This document shows, one piece after another, positions 57,706-64,000 of a DNA stretch of 64,000 nucleotides (position 1 is its first letter; every line of letters begins with the position of its first letter). The stretch is from Variovorax paradoxus. GTDB taxonomy: Bacteria; Pseudomonadota; Gammaproteobacteria; Burkholderiales; Burkholderiaceae_C. A program made the translations under genes and the position numbers. The stretch is from NCBI RefSeq assembly GCF_000834655.1, contig NZ_JXQQ01000065.1, forward strand, positions 1 through 64,000. Reading direction: 5' to 3'. Below the pieces are notes generated by a model that did not search any database, was not told the DNA's origin, and saw only the letters and a program-made list of their open reading frames with translations.

Positions 57706-58637
57706 GCAACGCGCCTTCGCAATCCGCACTGCAGGCCGCGGGGCCGGTCGCCGACACGCTGCTCGGCGTCACCGGCCTGCTGGTCGCGGGCGCGGCGCTG
57801 ATCTTCCTGGGCGTGATGGCGCTGCTCGCGCTCGCAGCGCGCAGGCACGCCGGCACGCTGAACGCGCGCCTGTGGGTCATCGGCGGCGGGGTCGTCTTCC
57901 CGGCGGTGGTGCTGGTCGCGCTGTTTGCGTACAGCGAGTGGCACCGGCCGACATGGCGGGCCGTGCCGCCCAAGGATGCGCTCATCGTCGGCATCACCGG
58001 CCACATGTGGTGGTGGGAAGTGCGCTACCGCGACCCGGCCACCGGCGCGGAGATCGCGACCGCCAACGAGATCCGCATCCCCGTCGGCCGCCCGGTGTAC
58101 TTCGGCCTCGGCAGCGCGGACGTGATCCACAGCTTCTGGGTGCCCGCGCTCGGCGGCAAGATGGACATGCTGCCCGGCCGCGTGCAGCACCTGCTGCTGC
58201 AGGCCGGCAGCCCCGGCACCTACCGCGGGCAGTGCGCCGAATACTGCGGCGAGCAGCATGCGCGCATGGCGCTGCATGTGGTGGCCGAAGCGCCCGCGGC
58301 CTTCGATGCCTGGCTCTCCGCCCAGGCCAGGCCCGCCACACGGGCGGCGTCCCCCAACATCGAACGCGGCCGCGAGGCCTTTCTCGCGAACCGCTGCAAT
58401 GCCTGCCACACGGTGCGCGGCGTGAGCGAGGAAAGCCGCCTGGGCCCCGACCTCACCCACGTCGGAAGCCGCCTGTACCTGGGCGCGGGCACGGTGCCCA
58501 ACACCCCCGAACAACTCGCCGCCTGGGTCGCCCACACGCAGCAGCTCAAGCCCGGCGCGCGCATGCCTTCGTCGGGCGAGCGCATCGACGCGGCGACCCT
58601 GCAGTCCATCGCCGCATGGCTGGGCCAACTGAAATGA
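57702..58637 (+). CDS. ctaC: Cytochrome c oxidase subunit II with fused cytochrome c (caa3)
   Basis: A 311-residue subunit II. Two membrane helices lie at about 20-47 and 57-75. The CuA domain follows (GHMWWWEVRY, DVIHSFWVPALGGK) with ligands in CAEYCGEQHARM. A C-terminal heme domain has CNACHTV near residue 232 and a Met in GARMPSSG. The fused heme domain defines the caa3 type. It overlaps the next gene by 4 nt. Confidence 0.93.
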   Translation: MSNAPSQSALQAAGPVADTLLGVTGLLVAGAALIFLGVMALLALAARRHAGTLNARLWVIGGGVVFPAVVLVALFAYSEWHRPTWRAVPPKDALIVGITGHMWWWEVRYRDPATGAEIATANEIRIPVGRPVYFGLGSADVIHSFWVPALGGKMDMLPGRVQHLLLQAGSPGTYRGQCAEYCGEQHARMALHVVAEAPAAFDAWLSAQARPATRAASPNIERGREAFLANRCNACHTVRGVSEESRLGPDLTHVGSRLYLGAGTVPNTPEQLAAWVAHTQQLKPGARMPSSGERIDAATLQSIAAWLGQLK

Positions 58638-61141
58638 TGCACCCCACCGACCGCCCCGAAGGCGAACGCGAAGCGCTCGAACGCGCGTGGCGCGCGCCGC
58701 GCGGCTGGCGCCTGCTCTCGGCGGTCAACAACACGCACATCGGCGTCTTCTACATCGCGACCGCGATGCTCTTCTTCGTGCTGGCCGGCATCCTCGCGCT
58801 GATGATGCGTGCGCAGCTCGCGGTGCCGGGCAACGACCTCATCGGCGCGCAGACGTACAACCAGCTCTTCACGATGCACGGCACCGTGATGATGTTTCTC
58901 TTCGCGGTGCCGATCGTCGAGGCCATCGCGGTCTACCTCCTGCCGGGCATGTTGGGCGCGCGCGACCTGCCGTTTCCGCGGCTCTCGGCCTATGCGTTCT
59001 GGGCCTATGCGATCGGCGGCCTGGCGTTCTTCTGCACGATCTTCTTCGGCGAATCGCCCGACGGCGGCTGGTTCATGTACCCGCCGCTCACGAGCCGCGA
59101 GTTCTCGCCGGGCCGGGGCGCGGACTGGTGGCTGCTGGGCATCGGCTTCATCGAGATCTCCGCCATCGCGGGGGCCATCGAGCTGATCATCGGCATCCTC
59201 TTCACGCGCGCGCCGGGCATGACGCTCATGCGCATGCCGGTGTTCGCCTGGGCGATGCTGGTGAGCGCGCTGATGATCGTGTTCGCGTTCCCGGCGGTGA
59301 TCGCGGCCACCACGCTGCTCGAGATGGAGCGCGCCTTCGACTGGCCGTTCTTCATTCCCGCGCGCGGCGGCGACCCGGTGCTGTGGCAGCACCTGTTCTG
59401 GTTCTTCGGGCATCCGGAGGTCTACATCATCTTCCTGCCCGCGGCCGGCATGGTCTCGGTGATGGTGGCAACGCTCGCGCGCACGCCGCTCGTGGGCCAC
59501 CGCGCGGTGGTGCTGGCGCTCGTCGGCGTGGGCGCGGTGAGCTTCCTGCTGTGGGCGCACCACATGTTCACCACGGGGCTGGGCAACGTCTCGATGCTGG
59601 TGGTGTCGGCGGCCAGCTTCATGGTGGCCATTCCGAGCGGCATGCAGGTGTTCGCGTGGATCGCCACGTTCTGGCGCGGCCGCGTCACCTTCGATGCGCC
59701 CACGCTGTTCCTGCTGGGCTTTCATTTCATCTTCGTGCTGGGCGGGCTCACCGGCGTGATGGTGGCGGTGCTGCCCTTCGACTGGCAGGCGCACGACAGC
59801 TACTTCATCGTCGCCCACCTGCACTACGTGCTGATCGGCGGCATGGTGTTCCCGGTGTTCGCGGGCTTCTACTACTGGGCGCCGGTGTTCAACGGGCACC
59901 GGCTCTCGGAGCGCTGGGGCCGCTGGGTGTTCGGGCTGATGTTCGGCGGCTTCAATCTCGCGTTCTTTCCGATGCACATCGCGGGGCTCATGGGCATGCC
60001 GCGCCGCATCTACACCTACCCGGGCGACCTCGGCTGGAACGGGCTCAACATGGCCTCGACCGTGGGCGCCTTCGTGCTCGCGGCGGGCGTGCTGCTGTTC
60101 TTCATCGACGCAATCCGCACCCTGCGCCGTCCCGACAAGGACCACGGCAACCCCTGGGGCGCGGGCACGCTCGAATGGCTGCCCGCGCGCGACTACGGCG
60201 TGCGCAGCATCCCGGAGGTCGATTCGCTCTACCCGCTGTGGCGCGAGCCCGACCTGCCGCAACAGGTCGAGGCCGGCCGGCACTGGCTGCCGGGCACCGT
60301 CTTCGGCGGACGCGAGACGCTGGTCACCAGCATGCGCGACGCGCGGCCGATGCACCTGCTGAGGCTGCCGACCGACGGCTGGTGGCCGCTGGTGGCGGCC
60401 GTGGGCACCGCGGGGTTCTTCCTGCTCCTGACCGCGTCGCAGGCGGTGCTCGCGTTCGCTTGCGGGCTGCTGGCGATCGTCGCCATCCTGCGCTGGCTCT
60501 GGGCTTCAGACCAGCCGCCGCCAACCACGACCGCCAACGTGGGCCACGGCGTGCGGCTGCCGGTGGGCGCCACGGGGCGGGCCTCGCATTCGTGGTGGGC
60601 GGTGATCGTGCTGATCGCGGTCGACATGACGATCTTCGTGTCCTTCCTGTTCGCGCACATCCACCTGTCGATGGCGGCCGAGGTCTGCCCGCCGCCCGGC
60701 GCGGCCCTTCCGCCGCTGCGCTGGCCGCTTGCGTCGATGCTGTTGCTGCTCGCGGGCTCCGCCGGCATGGCGGTGGCCGTGCGGACGCTCAGGCAGCCGC
60801 CGAAAGAAGGCCAAGGCGCCGTGCGGCTGCTCACGGCCTTCGCCATGCTTTGCGCCGCCTGCGCGCTCGGGCTCGAACTCACGGGCCACTGGAAGGCCGG
60901 CCTGGATCCGCGCGACCAGGCCTGGAGCGCGAGCGTCGGCATGCTGCTCGGCTACCAGGCCTTCCACGTCGCCGTGCTGATGCTCATGGGTGGCTACCTG
61001 CTGGCACGCTCCTGGACCGGCAGGCTGCAGCCCGCGGCGCGAGCCACGCTCGACAACACCGCGCTGATGTGGCACTGCGTCACCGCGCAGGGCCTCATCG
61101 GCGCGCTCACGGTGCAGCTGGTGCCGGTCGTCCTCGCCTGA
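58634..61141 (+). CDS. ctaD: Cytochrome c oxidase, fused subunits I and III
   Basis: An 835-residue polytopic protein. The first about 560 residues are subunit I: MHGTVMMFLFAVP (low-spin heme His), WFFGHPEVYIIFLP (CuB His and the cross-linked Tyr; the XGHPEV Glu marks the A1 type), WAHHMFTTG (CuB His pair) and HLHYVLIGG (heme His). After a linker the last about 220 residues form a short subunit III-like half (WWAVIVLIAVDMTIFVSFLFAHIHL). The fusion of I and III is known from other caa3 oxidases. No assembly genes (ctaG, surf1, cox11) lie in the window. Confidence 0.93.
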   Translation: MMHPTDRPEGEREALERAWRAPRGWRLLSAVNNTHIGVFYIATAMLFFVLAGILALMMRAQLAVPGNDLIGAQTYNQLFTMHGTVMMFLFAVPIVEAIAVYLLPGMLGARDLPFPRLSAYAFWAYAIGGLAFFCTIFFGESPDGGWFMYPPLTSREFSPGRGADWWLLGIGFIEISAIAGAIELIIGILFTRAPGMTLMRMPVFAWAMLVSALMIVFAFPAVIAATTLLEMERAFDWPFFIPARGGDPVLWQHLFWFFGHPEVYIIFLPAAGMVSVMVATLARTPLVGHRAVVLALVGVGAVSFLLWAHHMFTTGLGNVSMLVVSAASFMVAIPSGMQVFAWIATFWRGRVTFDAPTLFLLGFHFIFVLGGLTGVMVAVLPFDWQAHDSYFIVAHLHYVLIGGMVFPVFAGFYYWAPVFNGHRLSERWGRWVFGLMFGGFNLAFFPMHIAGLMGMPRRIYTYPGDLGWNGLNMASTVGAFVLAAGVLLFFIDAIRTLRRPDKDHGNPWGAGTLEWLPARDYGVRSIPEVDSLYPLWREPDLPQQVEAGRHWLPGTVFGGRETLVTSMRDARPMHLLRLPTDGWWPLVAAVGTAGFFLLLTASQAVLAFACGLLAIVAILRWLWASDQPPPTTTANVGHGVRLPVGATGRASHSWWAVIVLIAVDMTIFVSFLFAHIHLSMAAEVCPPPGAALPPLRWPLASMLLLLAGSAGMAVAVRTLRQPPKEGQGAVRLLTAFAMLCAACALGLELTGHWKAGLDPRDQAWSASVGMLLGYQAFHVAVLMLMGGYLLARSWTGRLQPAARATLDNTALMWHCVTAQGLIGALTVQLVPVVLA

Positions 61142-64000
61142 TCACGGCGATGTGCCGACGACCAGCGCCGCCCACGGCATGTGGCGGAAGGCGTCTGCCA
61201 GGCGCACCGTGCCGGCAGCGGCATTCACCGTTTCGCCGGTCAGCAGGTTGTCGAGCGCGGCAGCGCCGAGGTCGGCCGGCAGCTGCACCGTAGTGCCGTT
61301 CCATCGGGCCGCATCCGGCAGCGCCGGCGTGGCCTCTTCATCCGCACCGTGACCAGAGAGTCCGACGAACAGCCGCGCCGCGACGATCACCAGCACCCGG
61401 CCTTCATGCCGGCGCGCGAACGCCACGACATGCTTGGCCAGCGGGCCTTCGACCGCCAACGGCTCGTAGCTGCCTTCGCGGAACAGCAGCGGCTGCGCGC
61501 GCCGCAACGACAGCAGACGCCAGATGAACCAGAGCTTCGCCTGGCCATCGTGCGGCGCCGCAGCCATCGCGCCGACGCGCGCGGCGAGGCCGCCTTCGTC
61601 GGCCATCGCATGGAGCGCATCGAGCCGCTGCTGCCGCAGCGCATAGTCCACCGGGCGCCGGTTGTCCGGATCGACCAGGCTCAGCTCGATGAGCTCGCTG
61701 CCCTGGTACAGGTCGGGCACGCCGGGCGAGCCGTATTTCAGCAGCGTGAGCGTGAGGCTGTTCCACGCGCCGAACCACGCCAGCCGGTCGGCCAGCCGCT
61801 GGATGCCGGGCAGGCAGGCGCCCTCACCGGCATGCTCGTCGTTTTCGGTGGGGATCAGCAGTTCGCGCACGAAGCCTTCCAGCGCGGCTTCGTACTCGGC
61901 ATCGGGTTGCGTCCAGCGCGTGCGCAGCTTGGATTCGCGCGCGGCCTTCTGCATGTATTGCCAGATGCGGTCGGCAAACCCGGGCGCCGTTCCGGCGTCG
62001 AGCCCGCCCAGCGGCAAGGTACCCAGCAGCGTCTGGTACAGCAGGTATTCGTCGATGCGCGAGGGCGCCTCGCCGCCCACGAGCTTCTTGCGTGCGCCGC
62101 GGCACAGGCCGTGCCAGCGCGTCAGCGCCAGCATCCATTCGTTGGGCATCTCCGAGAGCACGTCGATGCGGTTGCGCACGTCCTCCGAGCGCTTGTTGTC
62201 GTGCGTCGAGGTGGCCAGCATCGTGTGCGGCCAGCGCAGCGCGCGGTCGGCGCTCAGCGCGTGGAATTCCTCCACCTCGATGCCGAACAGGTCGGGCTCG
62301 CCGCCCACCTCGTTGAGCGCGCTCAGCGGAAAGTAGCGGTAGAAGGCCGTGTCTTCCACACCCTTGGCCGCCACCGGCGCGCTGAACTGCTGGAAGCGCA
62401 GCGCGAAGCGGCGCACCCGCTCGCCCAGCGCCGGCGGTGCGGAGGCGACGGCCTCGCCGCGCAGCGCGCTGCGCACGAAGTCGAAGACCGACCGGTCGGC
62501 ATCGCCGCTCTGCCGCGCGGCTTCGTTCACGGCTTCGTCGATGAATCGCGTGTCCTGTTCCGAAGGCCCGTCCACGATGTAGGTGCGGTAGACCGGCATG
62601 CACGCGCCGACATCGGCCAGCGCGCGCCGCAGCGCATTGAGCGTGTAGTCGCGCGTGCTGCGGTCGGCCCTGGCGATGCGCAGCAATTCGCTGGAGAGCA
62701 CGTTCAGTTCCGACGACAGCGCGTTGCGCATCACCTCGCGCCGGCCCGCGCGGCAGATCGAGGCGAAGTCGTCCATCTCGCCGGTGAAGCGCTGCCACGC
62801 ATGCACCACGCCGGCCTCGGCGGTGGTGTCGACCAGCACGCCGTTGGCCACGTTCGCGAAGCGGTAGCCGGTGGTGCCGTGCACATGCCAGCTGTCGGGC
62901 ACTTCCTCGTGTGCGCCGGCGATCTTCTCGGCGACCACGTACAGCGGGCGCGCCGGCCGTCCGTCGACGTCGTGCGTGGGCAGCACGAGGCCGGCGCGGC
63001 GCGCATAGCCTTCCTGGAGCTGGCGGAAGTAGTCCGCCGGGTCGTAGAGCCCGTCCGGATGGTCGATACGCAGGCCATCCACCAGGCCGGCCGCCGCGAG
63101 GTCGAGCGCGAACGACTGCGTGGCCTCGAACACCTCGTCGCGCTCCATGCGCACGGCCGCGAGGTCGTTGATGTCGAAGAAGCGGCGGTAGTTGATCTCG
63201 TCCGCCGCCACCCGCCAGTGCGCGAGCCGGTAGGCCTGCGCCTCGACGAGCCGGTGCAGCGCATCGCGGGCCTCGGGCTGGGCGAGGTTCAGTTCCGCCA
63301 CCGAGGCCACGAGCGCCTGCGCGACCGAGGGATGCTGCTGCGCCAGGCGTGCGAGCCGGGCCTTGAGCAGTTCCTTGTCGCGCACGCGCTCGGCCAGTTC
63401 GCCGGGCGACGGCGCATCGCGCCCGGGCAGCCGCGCGAACGCGGTACACAGGCTCGCGAGGCGCTCCGAAGCATCCCCGCCCTCGCCGCTCCCCAGGCGC
63501 GCCAGGGCGCGCCCGAGCACCACCGGATAGCTCTCGGGGGCCAGCGGGAACCGGTGGTCGAAATAGCGGATGGCGAAGCTGCCGCTTTCGTGCTCGAAGT
63601 GCAGCACCAGCTCGCCGCTTTCCAGCGCCTCGCCGTAGTGAACGCCCAGCACGGGCAGCAGCACCTTGCCGGTGAGCTCGACGTTCAGCGGCTGCCAATC
63701 GATGTCGAAGTGCTGCGCGTAGCGGGAGGCCGGGCCGTTTTCGAGCACGTCCATCCACCAGGCGTTGTCGGCGCCGAACACGCCCATGTGGTTGGGCACC
63801 ATGTCCAGCAGCTGGCCGAGGCCGTGGTCCTTGAGCGCCGCGATGAAGCGCGCAAAGCCCTCCTCGCCGCCGATTTCGGGGTTGACCTCCGCATGCGCGA
63901 CCACGTCGTAGCCGTGCATGCTGCCCGCGCGGGCGCGCTGGATCGGCGAGCAATACACGTGGCTCACGCCGAGCCTGGCCAGGTACGGCAGCACGCGGAT
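61142..64000 (-). CDS. treY: Maltooligosyltrehalose synthase, 5' end beyond window
   Basis: The C-terminal 953 codons of a GH13 enzyme that turns the reducing end of maltodextrins into a trehalose unit, the first step of the TreY-TreZ route. GH13 regions are visible: DMVPNHMG, GLRIDHPDGLYDP (nucleophile Asp), VVAEKI (acid/base Glu) and STHDNKRSEDVRNRI. TreY-specific insertions lie between them. The frame is open to the end of the window and only a few N-terminal residues should be missing, since LPYLARLGVSHVYCSP is close to the family start. It is directly adjacent to the convergent oxidase gene (no gap). Confidence 0.93.
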   Translation of the reverse strand: MRVLPYLARLGVSHVYCSPIQRARAGSMHGYDVVAHAEVNPEIGGEEGFARFIAALKDHGLGQLLDMVPNHMGVFGADNAWWMDVLENGPASRYAQHFDIDWQPLNVELTGKVLLPVLGVHYGEALESGELVLHFEHESGSFAIRYFDHRFPLAPESYPVVLGRALARLGSGEGGDASERLASLCTAFARLPGRDAPSPGELAERVRDKELLKARLARLAQQHPSVAQALVASVAELNLAQPEARDALHRLVEAQAYRLAHWRVAADEINYRRFFDINDLAAVRMERDEVFEATQSFALDLAAAGLVDGLRIDHPDGLYDPADYFRQLQEGYARRAGLVLPTHDVDGRPARPLYVVAEKIAGAHEEVPDSWHVHGTTGYRFANVANGVLVDTTAEAGVVHAWQRFTGEMDDFASICRAGRREVMRNALSSELNVLSSELLRIARADRSTRDYTLNALRRALADVGACMPVYRTYIVDGPSEQDTRFIDEAVNEAARQSGDADRSVFDFVRSALRGEAVASAPPALGERVRRFALRFQQFSAPVAAKGVEDTAFYRYFPLSALNEVGGEPDLFGIEVEEFHALSADRALRWPHTMLATSTHDNKRSEDVRNRIDVLSEMPNEWMLALTRWHGLCRGARKKLVGGEAPSRIDEYLLYQTLLGTLPLGGLDAGTAPGFADRIWQYMQKAARESKLRTRWTQPDAEYEAALEGFVRELLIPTENDEHAGEGACLPGIQRLADRLAWFGAWNSLTLTLLKYGSPGVPDLYQGSELIELSLVDPDNRRPVDYALRQQRLDALHAMADEGGLAARVGAMAAAPHDGQAKLWFIWRLLSLRRAQPLLFREGSYEPLAVEGPLAKHVVAFARRHEGRVLVIVAARLFVGLSGHGADEEATPALPDAARWNGTTVQLPADLGAAALDNLLTGETVNAAAGTVRLADAFRHMPWAALVVGTSP

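Overview
The window is high-GC chromosomal DNA from a beta-proteobacterium of the Burkholderiales. A Variovorax-like member of the Comamonadaceae fits best. The clues are two Bug-type solute receptors of the tripartite tricarboxylate transporter class, each next to a DUF6351-like secreted lipoprotein, a Tad pilus locus, a PaoABC-type molybdo-hydroxylase, a caa3-type oxidase and many two-component proteins. I see no rRNA, tRNA, phage, IS element or CRISPR array. The genus is an inference from gene content and codon use.

Layout. 1-1828 (minus): start of a Tad/Flp pilus operon (flp, prepilin peptidase, cpaB, start of the secretin). 1829-2479: AT-richer non-coding DNA with hairpins. 2480-18701: a heme-peroxidase secretion island. 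A 2314-residue animal-type heme peroxidase with RTX repeats is followed by its ABC exporter and HlyD-type adaptor, with a TolC-type protein divergent. A QseB/QseC-like two-component system lies next to it, and the island is bracketed by two near-duplicate LuxR-type response regulators. A perfect CTTAAG-N5-CTTAAG element (PmrA-type box) sits in the peroxidase/tolC divergent promoter.

18983-26015: a compact five-gene operon encoding two caspase-like CHAT proteins, a multi-pass membrane protein, a GYD-domain protein and a lipase-like alpha/beta hydrolase. This is my best candidate for an undescribed system. 26068-28699: an NAD(P)H:quinone oxidoreductase divergent from a TetR regulator, an orphan small protein and exonuclease III. 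28716-33652 (minus): a three-subunit aldehyde/xanthine oxidoreductase behind a LysR regulator. 33746-39810: gamma-glutamyltransferase, a Bug receptor, a GAF protein and a DUF6351-like lipoprotein.

39838-46193 (minus): phosphoesterase, di-heme peroxidase, two paralogous lipoproteins and a 2OG-Fe(II) oxygenase, preceded by a promoter with a convincing Pho box. 46712-51557: an IclR regulator divergent from a second Bug/DUF6351 pair, with two identical ATTCCG-N5-CGGAAT palindromes between them. 51757-56191: a PAS hybrid histidine kinase, a YihY/BrkB membrane protein, a lone receiver, an L,D-transpeptidase and a small exported protein. 56333-61141: a caa3-type oxidase cluster with subunits I and III fused and three separate c-type cytochrome modules. 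61142-64000: the C-terminal 953 residues of maltooligosyltrehalose synthase, running off the end.

Most genes sit in tight operons with ATGA start/stop overlaps. Positions of starts were chosen from ribosome binding sites and family N-termini rather than the longest open frame.
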